A stretch of 64,000 bases of DNA from Rhipicephalus microplus (lineage: Eukaryota; Arthropoda; Arachnida; Ixodida; Ixodidae), in the NCBI RefSeq assembly GCF_043290135.1, contig NC_134704.1:18618001-18682000 (forward strand), in the 5' to 3' direction. Of the stretch, positions 21,557 to 34,300 are shown one piece after another. The position numbers were made by a program, and so were the translations under genes. The notes under the pieces are model-generated. The model saw only the letters and a list, made by a program, of their open reading frames with translations, ran no database searches and had not been told where the DNA came from. Every line of letters starts with the position of its first letter. Position 1 is the first letter of the stretch.

Positions 21557-22762
21557 TCACGTCTCGTCACTCACGTCGAGGACGGCGATGTCACCTGCTT
21601 TGGTCTCTTCTTCGGACAGGAAAACGAAAATGCGCCTGGTTCGGTTCTCGGTCGTTAATAGACGAGCCGTTGGATGGATGTTCGACGTCCTCGACGATGT
21701 CGCCTTGGGTGACATCGCATCGGTCGTACCTTCCTCGCTGTAGAGGTAGTATTCGGTCGCCACCGACACGATGACTACAAGCGCCATGATTACGAGCACC
21801 GCGGTGACGGTCCACATTGCCTCGTATCCCACCACGACCTCGGCTTCTGATGGAGGGTGCACTGGCTGTGGCTCCGCTGCATTCTCCGCGCGTTGATCGG
21901 GCAAATCTTCGATCTTTTGAAAAACGTCTCTCGGCGGAAATGATGGTTGCGCTGGCACCTTGACTTCTCTATCTCCTCTTCCTTTCTTTTCTGGCCGATT
22001 GGTTTTCGTTTCCGTGGGGCTCGCTTTCCGTTGCTTATGAGACACCGTGCTCTGGACCACTACCGTGTCTGCCTGGCAGGTCTCATCCTTGCGGCGACCT
22101 TTCCGATAAGCGTGTGAACTCTCTGGCAGGCAGGTCGCGTTCTTGCGGCGTACTTTCTGGTCAGCACGTGAACTCTTTGGCATGGACTTCTCTTTAAGTC
22201 GAAACTCCTCTTCCGCATTCATGGGGGATTCTAGAACTAAGTCGAAGACCAGTCCGCGATCGCTTTCGTCAAACCATTCATCCGATATATCGGCGGCCGT
22301 GTCAACATCGTCTACCGCGCCATCACTCAAAGACGGTTCGCCAACGACCAAACCCTCCAGATAGACGACCTCGTCCTGGGGGGCTACTTTAGAGACCGTC
22401 TCGTCGGAGTCACTGAGCGTAATCACGACCTTTGGGTCCCGAGGGCGTTTGTGACGGCAGCGGTCGTACTGGTCGCCAGTTCCTACGGAGAAAGAACCAC
22501 AACGAAAGTCGGGGACATTGGGCAACATGCCAAGACTGCGCTGGCTTTCCATGGAAGGGCGGCTTGCAGCGCTAACTCTTGGTCCACCGTCGTTCAGCGC
22601 GTCGGCTATGGTTGCCAGGCCTTCGGCGAGGTATCTCAGTCCCTGTGAGGTACCTGCCTTGAGTTTGGCTCCCACAGACTCGGAATCTTTCGTGGGTGTT
22701 TTCGACATAATGGGCGTTTCTTCCTCTTGACCGAGGCCGTCGGCCACTTTTGTCGGCTGCTG
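21557..22762 (-). CDS. Gene B: acidic single-pass membrane protein, paralogue of gene A
   Basis: Minus-strand ORF of 402 codons from the ATG at 22762. A longer in-frame start at 22873 exists, but the 22762 start gives M-Q-QP, matching gene A's M-S-QP. Order: acidic N-terminus; a hydrophobic patch ending in ADALND (about 50-58); an acidic middle with many D/E; a basic repeat region (about 195-235) built of two ~19-residue units with VRRK/GRRK cores; the DVFQKIEDLP motif (about 277-286); a membrane segment (about 313-335); and a 65-residue tail with EEET and a LDVSDET end. Function unknown. Shared motifs with gene A, in the same order, make common descent likely although overall identity is low. 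It lies 12 kb away in opposite orientation. Confidence 0.7.
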   Translation of the reverse strand, partial: QQPTKVADGLGQEEETPIMSKTPTKDSESVGAKLKAGTSQGLRYLAEGLATIADALNDGGPRVSAASRPSMESQRSLGMLPNVPDFRCGSFSVGTGDQYDRCRHKRPRDPKVVITLSDSDETVSKVAPQDEVVYLEGLVVGEPSLSDGAVDDVDTAADISDEWFDESDRGLVFDLVLESPMNAEEEFRLKEKSMPKSSRADQKVRRKNATCLPESSHAYRKGRRKDETCQADTVVVQSTVSHKQRKASPTETKTNRPEKKGRGDREVKVPAQPSFPPRDVFQKIEDLPDQRAENAAEPQPVHPPSEAEVVVGYEAMWTVTAVLVIMALVVIVSVATEYYLYSEEGTTDAMSPKATSSRTSNIHPTARLLTTENRTRRIFVFLSEEETKAGDIAVLDVSDET

Positions 22763-24839
22763 CATAACGCGACTATAATCGACCTGAGAGCGCAGCAACT
22801 TAACACGTTCTTGGTGTGCGTTCCGTCCGGTAATGCTCACTAAAAGCACAACGTCGGTTCCGAAGACCCACACAAAGGAGCGAACGCAGCACGTTTCCTC
22901 TCTTCTCGCTCTTCTTCTTCGTTATTTATGCAAGTCACGTGAGTAGTTTTGGAGCATCTCCAGTCGAACAGCATATTTGGTCGTATGTGGAAGACAGCTA
23001 AACTTTTTCTCAAATGTTAACTACGGAGTGGTTGGGGTAGCTTTCGTGAAGACAATTTGTGACGTACAGCCTACAGAAAGAAGGCTGATGAAAATTTTCA
23101 CGAATAATTTTTACTGTTTTCTCGTGCCGTTTTTCTGCGCTTGCCTGTGTATACGCCACCGTGCGCTCATCATCAACTTCATACGCCACTCCCGTTCATA
23201 GCTCTTTGCATCGTATCATGCTTTCAGACACTGATCACTGTTGCGCAAAAAAATAAAGACTCTGAAAACAAGTTTCACGCCTACAAGGAAGCTATATAAG
23301 AATGCTAATTCATGTGAGGATAGAGCAGGATCGCCAGCTTTGTCTTTCGATCATGATGATGATCATCATCATCTTTAGCATATTCATCACCACCATTCCA
23401 AGCATCGCAATTGTTTCGCTGTATTTGTCCGTTTATTCCCTCTCCACTTTTGATCACGAGACCACATTCTGGCCGTCCAGTGCGCCTGCGACAGGGCCGT
23501 TAGGTTAGACAGCTGCCGGTCCCCTTGTGGAACGTAGCGGGGCGGGGCAACCTCAGCGTCCGCCTATAGTAGCTGTGGCCTCTTCCACTCACACTTGCTC
23601 GGCAATCACGTGACGGCACGGGAGCGCATAGCAACAGTTGCATCGCCGCAGCTGTGGCCTCTCCCCCTTACACCCTCTCATCAATCATGTGAGAAATAGT
23701 AAAAAAGAAACCAGCATAGTCACTCGGAAGGCCAGACTTTCATCGAACACACTTTGGGATTGAGAGTGTCCTTCAATTTCTTCCTTTTTTTTTCCGCAGT
23801 GTTTATGACTCCCAGCTGACAACCTCGTTTGCTCGCGTGTGCGTTGGTTATTTATTTGGAGACGTTTTTTGACCACCCAGTCACAGTTGCAGTTTCAAAG
23901 AGCACCGAGCTAGGCAGGAGCTGCTCCAGCTTTCAGGTAAACACAGTTGGCCACGCGACCACACGAAACTGAGGCGCGAAACCGCGTGCAAGTGGGCGGC
24001 GCGCTTAAAGCTAGTCTGTTGGGCTCATGGAGGATGGCTGGGCTTGCACGTGTTGTGCACTGTCGTCACCATCGTGGAGTCGGTGCCGCATTATCATCGG
24101 GGGTGGTGCATTACATCTTCCAGCGGGCAAGACAATCGAACAGCAGGAGAGATGTACCTAGATGCTCGTGCGAGCAAGCTGCAGCCAACACAAACTCGTG
24201 ACGTAGACGTCGTTTGATGTTGACATCACAAGGTGTTCCGCGCATTTCGCTCTGTCACACGGCATGCACTTTAAAATAGATTTTAATTGCGTTCCAGGCT
24301 ATATTTGTCCTTGATATTCCATAGATGTCGTGCGCCCACATAAATATATCTCACTCGCTGTCTCACATTTCGGAATTTTGCATCAGTACAACTTTACTCT
24401 CTCTTGTGAGCTGCGTGACAACGGATCACTCACCATGCATAGTCGGCGCAGGCAAGAGTTACAAACAACTAGTCAAAGACATAATGATAAAAAAAACTCG
24501 CAAAGCAGACCTGCTGTTATTAGAGCGCATCGCTTCACAAACAATAGCATGCGTGTTATTAGCGTGACACGGCGTTATTGGCAGGAAAGTTAAGACCACA
24601 GTATGAAAGGAATCGTGTGGTATGTCCACGTATCCAATGTAGACTCCATGTTTGCACGAATGGCATACGCATAATTAGCTTATATGGTGTTCTCAACTGG
24701 AAAGTACACAGCGCAGGTTTTTCAGCAAAAACAACCTGATAGACAGACACGTGCATGCGTAGTATTGTTCGAAAAAAAACAACAATCAAAAATACAATCG
24801 TGATATATTTTGTGTGCCTGTGTCGCGGTTGTGATGTCC
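22763..24839. other. Repeat-rich non-coding stretch
   Basis: Upstream of gene B. It contains a CTT-rich run near 22905-22920, an ATGATG run near 23352-23372, and an imperfect 45-bp direct repeat (AGCTGTGGCCTCT...) at 23571-23615 and 23650-23694. A segment near 23848-23900 (TTATTTGGAGACG... CAGTTGCAGTTT) recurs near 44275-44325, marking an unnamed dispersed repeat. Confidence 0.45.
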
Positions 24840-24879
24840 TCGCCTGAGAAGCAGTTACGGCGTCACTTAACCATGTGCA

Positions 24880-25057
24880 CTCTTCACCGTCCTTTATTTC
24901 AAGAATCTCTTCTCTCAATACCACTGCGCGATAAGGCACAAGTATATGTATATGTAGATGACATAGCGTTTTTTGCATCTGACTGTGATATTCATTTACT
25001 GCATTCAGCTTTACAGTCATATTTGGCAACATTGAATATTGAGTATAACGTGGCCTA
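24880..25057 (+). pseudogene. LINE reverse transcriptase palm fragment
   Basis: The plus frame encodes a segment with YVYVDDIAFFAS, the F/Y-x-DD catalytic motif of LINE RTs, followed by a helix-like HSALQSYLATL stretch. Nothing upstream or downstream continues the domain. It ends at a stop at 25056-25058. A dead fragment. Confidence 0.65.
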
Positions 25058-25058
25058 A

Positions 25059-25576
25059 ATTCTATCTAGCACGCTGTTATAAACTTCATAATTCTAATGG
25101 TAAGTATTCTTTCAATTAGCAGCGTTTGACTTAACACAAGAAAGAAGACAAACTAAGTGCCCGAAATAGCATGTCAGCCCATTTTGAGTGGTTATGACGA
25201 AAGAAAAAAAATTGTTAGTGAGGTTGTGAGCTATGCAAATAAACATAGTTTTCCACTGTGAGCCCAATGTTAAAACACATTTTATGTCTTTCAATGCGAT
25301 AATTCAGCGAACGTTTTAAAATGCTGCAACGCACTCGGAAATTACAGCCGGTACGTAAGATATGTTTGAGACCACTTGGCGGCGTTTGCGTTGGTAGTCT
25401 GCGAACTATGAAGTAAACATGTCTGCTTCCACAAGAAAGCGGAATCGCTGTGGGAAAGTGCACATTCGTATGATTCATACGGTCAATTAACGCGAAACTT
25501 GTCATTTACGGCGGGTAAGTGACATTATGTTGAGCGCGCTATAAAGTTTCGCTTTGTGTGAACTTTAAACTGGACC
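25059..25576. other. Spacer upstream of SARS2
   Basis: No repeat recognised. A TATAAA-like string occurs about 35 nt before the ATG, too close to be a convincing TATA box. Confidence 0.35.
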
Positions 25577-27631
25577 ATGCGTGTTCTCAGACCGCTGCTG
25601 CCTTTCGCAAGGCTTGGAAAGCGTGTTTTTGCTCCCGCTCGTCACTTCAGGGAAGGTACGCATCGTCTGTTCGACTTGGACGTCGAATTCTACGCAGACG
25701 TCGCGAATCACGACCTCATCACGAAGAACCTTACGAGGAGGGGATGCGTGGCGGACCTGGACGAAATCCGAGACCTCTGGGAGCAGCTGAAAGGGAGGCA
25801 CAGAAGCGAACAAATGCGAATCGATCTGTCGCGGGCCATCGCAAGGCTGCCCAACATGACGCACCCTGAAGTGCTGGAAAGAGAAGGCGACGAACCAGTC
25901 GTCCTGGACGTCATCGGTGAGAAACGGCAAATGGACTTCGTTCCCAGGCGCTTCGAATACCTCATGTCAAGGTTGGGCCTGCTACAGGCAGATCCGAACT
26001 ACAACGTCATGTTCGGCGAGCGGGCGTATTTCTTCCGCGGTGACCTGGCGCGTATGGAGGAAGCGCTAATCGATTTCACCACAGACAAGCTCTTAAGTAA
26101 AGGTTTCACCCCGGTGTACGTGCCGGATTTGCTGCATCCGGATCACATTGAAGCGTGTGGTATGGCAACGACCGGACTGAGGAACCAGGTGTATCGCCTC
26201 AGGACTAGCTGGGGCACGGAGGTTTGTCTTTCTGGAACGGCGGAGATGGGTTTGGCCAACATGTACCGCGACCGCTGCCTAGATGTGTCTGAGCTGCCGC
26301 AGCGCCTTATGGCAGTCAGCCGCTGCTATCGGGCTGAAATTTCGTCAACAAAGGTTAGTTCGTTTATCCGTGTCCGCGAAACAGCCGATTGGCCTGATCT
26401 ACAATACGCGTTTATTATAATACAGCTTTCTTTCGCTCAAGCTGATTGGCTTTGGGCATCTTGATGTTTAATTTTTTTAAAAACAGACACATAACACTCA
26501 ATGCCAAATAATCTTGCATTCCTAAAGCTCAAGTGAATATGTCACTATAAAATTGTGTAACGAGTGTTGTGCTGTCTCGTTTTCGAACAAGCGGATTTGA
26601 AATCTAGATAGATTAAGTGTGCACACTTGATAGCTTGCCACAAGGAACATAAAGGCACCGATAGAAGTACGTCACAGTCAAGCTCATGACACGAAACCTG
26701 GCAAACGTCAGTTGCTTGCAAGCCTTGTAGGTGAAGTTAATGTTGACGTTACATGTTGAAAGCTGCCTTAGCTGTGCCAGTATTAATGCCAATTCACTGT
26801 GATCTAGTCGTCAGTCACCCCTAGGTAAATTTCAGTTGACAGTGTTTAGTGCAAAGGGTGGCCATTCAATCAATTTTTCTGTGCCTATGCTAATTAGCAC
26901 GAGTCTCTGTTCTGCACTTCTCATATTTTCTTCTGAGCATTTTTTTATTATCTTTGGGAGTGATTTGGATATATCGAATGGTGAGCATGATAATTCGTTT
27001 TACTACATCTTATTTTAGGTTCTCAGCTGCCTAGCAAGATTTTACTATCTCTGTGTAAAACATTTTGGAGGTGTATCGTTTCTATATTTTTGTCTGTTTT
27101 TCTTTGAAGGAAGAGAAGGGCATCTATCGGGTCCACCAGTTCAACAAGGTGGAGATGTTTGGCTTTGCACTACCTGGTCAGAGTGCCGTTTTGCGAAAGG
27201 AGTTTGTTGAGATCCAGAAAGAGATATGCAGAGACCTCAAACTACATGTGCAACTTTTAGACATGCCACCAATTGACCTTGGGCTGCCAGCATACCGCAA
27301 GCTGGACATGGAAGCTTGGATGCCAGGCTGTCGAAAGTACGGCGAGATCAGCAGCGCTTCGGACTGCACCGATTACCAGAGCCGCAGGCTAGGCATCACG
27401 TGTCGGCAGACTCCGGGAGGGCAACCCTCCTACGTGTTCACCACCAATGGCACGGCCCTTGCAGTTCCGAGAATGCTCATAGCCATTGTTGAAAACTACC
27501 AGCAAAAGGACCATTCGGTGGTCATCCCCGATGTATTAAGAAAGTATATGGACGACAAAGCCCTCATAGAACAGTGTGGCACGGAACGGACTCCGCGATC
27601 AGTGCCATTTTATTTCATGGAGAACAGGTAG
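25577..27631 (+). CDS. SARS2: Seryl-tRNA synthetase, mitochondrial
   Basis: Two exons: 25577-26353 (donor GTTAGT) and 27110-27631 (acceptor TTTGAAG, stop TAG), phase 0, about 432 aa. This class II synthetase charges mitochondrial tRNA-Ser with serine in the matrix. The first ~35 residues are basic and hydroxylated like a targeting peptide. A helical arm region follows. The catalytic core shows the TAE serine-binding motif in LSGTAEMGLA, motif 2 spanning the splice junction (RAE before, GIYRVHQFNKVEMF after), and motif 3 with TTNGTALAVPR. The segment LGLPAYRKLDMEAWMPG is also diagnostic. The arginines of motifs 2 and 3 are kept, which argues for a true enzyme rather than the catalytically dead paralogue SLIMP of insects. 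The protein is somewhat shorter than vertebrate SARS2, mainly at the ends. It is convergent with ISY1. Confidence 0.93.
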
Positions 27632-28369
27632 TATTGGGGTTTGGGTCTTTGCAGCCAAGTTGATGATTTGGTGATTTCAGTTTCCTGCTTCAGACAGGTG
27701 ATTTATTGACAGGTTTGTGTGGTACTAAAAAAAAAATTGGCGAATGAAGATTTGTCGGTGTTAAAACTTGGGGCACAACTACTGAGCAGGTTTCGTCTTT
27801 TCACTATTGGTACTTGAACAGTGATGTTCACAAAAATTGTGCTATCATTTTTATTTACACTGAATAGTTGTTATTTAAGTTAGTGTTGTCAGCTATTGTT
27901 GAAATATAACGAGTTTATTTCTAAATGTCTGAGAGCCATTAAGTGAAAGAGCATATTGAATGCATACTTCTACCAACAGTAGTGCACAGGGACCATGTGG
28001 AAGCTTTGTAAGAATTAATTTTTAAGTGTGCATGAATGCACTGTTCCAAATTCAGAAAAGTACCCAGTGAGTCACCATCGAGTCTTGTGGCTATAGAATT
28101 AGTAAAATAAACCATTCATGTTCCAGAGCTTTGTGTGCTCTTAATAGTATCCACAGACGGTAGAACACAGTGTGTGTAGTGCAAACCATTGCCATAGATA
28201 TTGGAAGCATTTTGACCATGATTACTACGCCACGCTTTGACGCGAAAAGTTTTTGATACATGTCCACATGGCAACAGGCTGCCCTCAATGAAATACGTAC
28301 AAGTAAATGGTAATGCATGTTTTTACTATGACGCTAAATTAAAAACTGTACAGTTCCTGTTGCAGTATG
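27632..28369. other. Convergent 3' region between SARS2 and ISY1
   Basis: About 740 bp shared by the 3' ends of the two genes; no other feature seen. Confidence 0.4.
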
Positions 28370-31300
28370 CTACTGCAATCCCAACATCTCCTTCACTTCC
28401 TCCGCTTCCTGCTGAAGAACATCACTGGCGTACTTCTCGAGGAGCTCCATCTTTTTTCTTCGCACCAGAGCCTCTTCGATCTGCATAAAACCGTGAATAT
28501 TTTTGTAGTTGTGAACATATATAGAGTAGAGAAAAATAAGAATTGATGTTAACGTATCCTGAACACTGACCAACATTATTTGTGAAAACAGCTGCACGTG
28601 ATTTTTAAGAAATTTCGAAGATATTGTAATGATTCGAAAGGGGGATAATGTATGCAGAACTTGCATACTCAGAGAAAAGGTCAAATATGAAATCACATCG
28701 GAAAACAATACTTAAATGGGCCCTGAAACACTTTTTTATGTAACCATAATATTAAGTCACTGGAAAAGCGTATTGCCTCACAAATTCAACACCGCAAAAA
28801 TTTTAAGAATTTGTTCAGTACGAGCGGAGTTTGAAAAGATTTGTCACGCGCTGCAATCGCATTCTCTCTTCTCTCGTCCCAACGAAAGCGCTGGAAGCTA
28901 AGCAGGGAGGGAAGGGAGGGGCAAACAAAAAACTTCACGTGCGCCTCATGAGCTTGAGCACTTCTTTCTTTTTCCAATACGTGGGTTTCTCAGAGCGATC
29001 GCGCGCACGCATGGACGAGTGACAGCCTCCCGCGGTGATCTCTGTAATGACCGAGCGCACCATGTTCAAATCATCCAATGGCTGATAGATGGGCTTACTA
29101 CGAGTGATTTTTGGGGTTTATTGCGTGATTTGTCGAGAAGAGAAAGCAATTTTCAGCTGACTTTGATAATTTATTGTGGATTCCAGGCCGCGTGCTGTGC
29201 TACAATATTTGGCTTGCGTGTTGTCGGGAGCCTCTACTTCCGATCGGCAGCATTTTCTGACCATGCTCAGAAAGTGTTGCAGGGCCCTTTTATCATATAG
29301 CTCAGTGACTGTAGTGCTAAGGAGTTCAGAGCTTATTACCAGAGGTTTGACAGGAGCAAAATGCAAAAGCACCCATGTACTTGTGTTACGGTGCTTATAA
29401 ACTCTATTTCAACCAATGAAGGTATGGCAACAAAAAATAGAACATGGCCCAACATAGCCAATGATGACTTTAACAGCAATGTCATTTTCGGTATATATGT
29501 GTGAAAATGGTTATGCTATCTATCTTGTCTGGAAAGGATTAAAGAACAGCAGATGGTAAAAAGTAATCTAGAATTTCTGCCCGTTAAAGAGTATAATTCA
29601 CTTCTTCTCGTAAAAAGTGCTTTTTTTTGGACACATAACTGTGTTGAATACATTTTGTTATATTGTGACAACTACTATGCTCATGACTGAGGCGGAAGGC
29701 ATAATAATGCCTTTGCTCTGTCACTGAAGGACTTGAATGTACACCTTGCCGTGTTTTTGCATCCAAGTACACTACACGTTCCTTCAGACCCTCTTAACAC
29801 CCATGTCAAGCCATATATCAGAGTAGCAATGTAGTGGGACGGCACAAAAATTGGTAGCAGCTCTAATGGAACAAGTGTGTCTTGGTTTGTCCATGCCATT
29901 GTAATGCAAGAAAGAAAGCAAGAACTGAGGTTTCCTAAGGCAGGTTGTTCACACACACCGCAGCAACTGTGTACTGGTACCGCACATAACTCTTGTATAT
30001 TCAGAGGGTAGCTTCAGCTATGTTTCTAGACTCACAAGCGCACTTGACATTCTCCTGGCTTTTTAAAGCAATTAAAGATTGTGTGGTTTCTCCACGAGAT
30101 AATTTAAATCTTCAACATTTTAGTGCGTACAGCATCACAAACAATACTATATGAAACCTTGTAACTAAGTGGCGTCCGGCAAGAAAATACCTTAAATGTA
30201 TCTTGATGTTCATTTAAACATATACATTTGCTTGATTAGCAGTAAAAAGCAGAAGAAAATGAACAGAAGTTCAATACTTTGGTGCATGCGCCGCTCTTGT
30301 AATTAACGACAGCTCACCTCTTTTTGCGAAGGCACTGGTACATGAGCGATAAACCTGGCTTGCTCTTCAGCACTCTCCGCAGTGGGTTCATCATCTATTT
30401 CTTCATCACTCTGCATAGATAAATGCACACACACCCAAAAATAAAAGCACAATGTAACGAAAATGCAGGCTCTCAGTCAATATCCTAGCGACACGCTAAA
30501 GATGTGTAGTTTCAGTTGTGAATTGCCTTACACAAGTTTTATGGTTAAGTGGTGCGCCAGTTATAATACAAACACAACATACATGTACGAAAAGTGATCT
30601 TGAAGCATGCCATCCCCTTCTTAAGTAAAGTGCACTACTGATAATAAAAGGAATGTTTTACATGATAACTTCATCAATAACTTCTTAAGCAACGAGCCAT
30701 CCTTGGTAGGATCAAACCTTGCAGCACATTTTGAAAATGTTATCGTTAAAGAGGAATGACAGCATGGTATTTTTTATTAAGACAGGGCATACAAACACGG
30801 ACATGCAAAGTCAAAATGCCGCAGACGCTGACTAACAACTGGAAAAGTGCACAACGGTAGAAAAAAAATGTGGTGTCTTGACTTCTTGTGTCCGCATTTG
30901 CATGCCCTGTCTTTTAGAATGAATACTTACCAATCAACTTAGCTCTGTTATTTTTAAGCTGCTTTGTAACATCGTCTGCTACTCGCAAGCGTACCCTAAC
31001 AGAACTGAAAGTTAATTCGAGCGCGAACACACGACACGATCACTCACACGCACACACCCAGGCATCAAACACACACAGCGCTCTGTGTGTGTTTTATGCA
31101 GTTTTAGAAATGTTGTACCAACCAGCCCAACAACAAGTTCACTTACCAAACAGAACTGTTTGTATGGTTTCTATCGCGGTTTTCGTTCTGGCATTCCTTT
31201 CAATGTAAGGTGTGACGTGATGTAATAAGCTGAACCATGTGGGCTGTAATGGCCATTAGCTAAATGAACTAACCAGTGCTGTGTGATTCGGAAAAGACAC

Positions 31301-34300
31301 AGTCCAGAAAATGGAATTCGTACAAAGCAGGACGACGTACCTCGGGCTCCACTGCATAGATGTCCTCTTCATCTTTTGCACTGCTAGCAGTGGCGAGGTC
31401 CCCTTCTGCTGCGGCCTTCACTCCTTTCTTTTTTGCTTTCCACTGGCGGACAGCCTTAGCTATGGCCACTTTTTCTTGCTCCTGTTCCAACGGTACCAGG
31501 ACACCATCGTCGTCATCTCGGTAACCGTAGTAGTCTGCATCTATGTCACGCATGATTTCTGCCCTCGTTCTTCTCGGCGGAGGCGGCGCTGCAAGGCACA
31601 TAATATTGATTACAATAGTCTGAACATGAAGACTCGCAAGGGAGATATTTCAGATTGTCTACAACTGCGATGGCGATAAAGTTATTGGCAATAATATAAC
31701 TCGCTTTGGTGAAAATTAGTACGCAAAGATGGCCAGATAAAACTATACAGCAGGCACAACTACTACAGCTACTGTACTAAGCTTTTTTTGCACTACATAT
31801 TACGCTCTGGTTCATGTGCTACTTACGTTCTTGTTCAAAGAGTTCCCGTACTCCTGGAAGGTCTTTTGCAGCACCAAAGTATCTGAATCATTGAAAAAGA
31901 ATCACAGAGGTACTTAATACAGCCAAAATATTTCAGTTTCTGCTTAACAGCAATACTTTTTACAGGTCATGTAGATACACTAAGTTTTCCATTCAGCAAA
32001 TGTACCACAGCTCATGAGAGTGAGGTCAGGTACATCACTTGAGGGCGTGCTACTAGAGTAACTGCTTGCTTTAAAGAGAAAGAAAGGATATGTAAAATGT
32101 TGACTCAGAATTACATTCAACAACATTGAGTGCCTGAAAAAGTTAATGATTTACATATTTGCAAGCACTCTCTGTGAACAATTTATAGCAGCTTACAATC
32201 CATCACTCAGGTTGAAACCTTGATAAAATGAAGTCGCACCATGTGCAAATACTGTTTGTTATGGTTAATAATCTATGACTGGAGTATAGGCTCCTACTGC
32301 AGCTCTAGCGATAAACAGAATCCGCAATAAGCATGAGCAAGAATGCAGTGACATACATAGTTATTATGAGATGAAAATCATTAACAATATTATGCTCAGG
32401 AATTCACAAATAAATGACGTAGAATAGTTTCTGATTACTGCAGTAGTAAAAATAGTGGTATTTGGACATGCAATAGCTTGTAGCAATGCCAGTGATCATT
32501 TTAAAAGAGGCAATTGAAACTTCAGTCAATGAAAAGGAGGATGCTGTCTGCCTCCCTTAACACTGCCGAAAAATTCACCGAATCACGTAGTTCTACAGGA
32601 GAATTCTTTGTTGCTCAGACGATTGCGAGGGTACCAAGTTAATGAAAAGGTTTTCCAACTGGCAATTGGTGTGCAAGATCTATTATTTATTATGTGTTGA
32701 TATCAGAGACAAAGAGAATGATTTAATTATAGCTGATGATATGTTCAAGTGTACTTGCATGTTGGTGCAATCACGAGAACACTTTGTTCTGCAATGTAAG
32801 AGGTACAGCTCAATTCTCAAGATTCAAGGATTATTGATCGCTTCTTAATGATATTCTTCAACGTAAGTGATCCACTAACAGAAAACACTGCACTATAAAT
32901 GTAACTATTTGCAATTGCCATGGGCTAAGACACTCACTAACTGCCTCTCTGTGTATATAAAATTTTGAATGGCTCAAAATTTAGAAAGATGAAGTGTAAT
33001 AAATCGTATCACAAGACCCAGCAGACAAGGAGGAGGAAAAAACCTTTATTGATGCTGGCTGTGCCAGATAGTCCTTATCCCCACCGGGCTGGTTGACATC
33101 CCTAGTCCAGGACGTCATTAGTCGAGGCCGCCACCCGAGCCCGCTGGACTAGAGTTCGCTGTTCCTCTAGTGTGGAGCTATTGAGTAGGGTCGTCTCCCA
33201 GTCCTCTTTGGTGGGGTTGAGAAAGGGGGTTAATTTTAGGTTCATTTGGCAGGCCCAGATCATATGGTAAGTGTTAGCCACTTCCCCACAGTGCTGGCAC
33301 TGCCCACTTAATTTTGGGTCGTAATATTTGAGTATGGCAGGACAGAGCAGCGTGTTTGTCTGTAGGCGCCGCAGGACGCACTCCTCCGTTTTTGAGAGTC
33401 CCTTCGCTGGTGCGGGATACAAGCGGCGTTGCTCAATGTAGTATTCTTTGATTTCTCGAAACCGTGTTAAAGGTGTGGGACGTTTAGGTTTATCAGGGGA
33501 ACGTGGAGTTTCCCGGGAAGTAAGCAAGCGGGCCGCTGCGTGTGCAGGCTCATTACCCTGTAGACCCTGATGTCCCGGAGTCCATTTAAGACGTTTTGGG
33601 GTAGGATCGCGGTTCCTGATGCCGAATTTTAAAACTCTATTAGCCAATGGAGAGATTTCTCCTGCAAGATAGCTCTCGCAGGCTCTTCGAGAGTCTGTAA
33701 CTGTTTGTTTTGAGTTTGGATGGGATACTGCCAGTGCAATGGCCACCTCCTCCGCCTTACATGAGCTCGTGGCTTTGAAAGTGAGGCCGTTCACTTGCGT
33801 TCCTTGTTGTATTACCGCCACCGTGTAGTATCCCCTAGGTGACGGCCCAGCCACATCGACATAATAGACCCCATTACGGGAGCCAAGCCGTTGTTCAAGT
33901 GCCTCAGCGCGCGCTTGTCTTCTACCCTGGTGCGCCTCCCTGGTCATATTGCGGGGAAGCGGGGACACCCAGGGTTTTGTTCTCCAAAGTTCAGTAATAC
34001 GCTCCGTGTTTTCGATTTCGCATTTGTGCTGGAAAGAGGCGGTCCAGTAGGTGCCGCCCGGGGGGCGCCTGCGTAAGACGCGTATATTGATTTGTGAGGT
34101 GGGCTTCTTGGAGCTCTTGTATAGAGTTAAAGACTCCCAATGCAGAGAGTTTCTGATTTGAAGTGCTGATGGGTAAATCAAGTGCGCACTTAATTACTTT
34201 CTTAAGAATAGCATCGACTCTGTTCCCTTTGTGTTTAGTCATTCGTAAGTACGGTATTGAATATAGAATCCTGCTAGTTACAAAAGCATTGGCGAGCCGA

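Noticed and set aside
25535..25550. TATA-like string before SARS2
   Set aside because: Too close to the ATG to leave room for a normal 5' UTR.
27625..27640. Possible donor AG|GTAGTA at the SARS2 end
   Set aside because: The protein already ends where SARS2 family members end; no further conserved exon is seen before ISY1.
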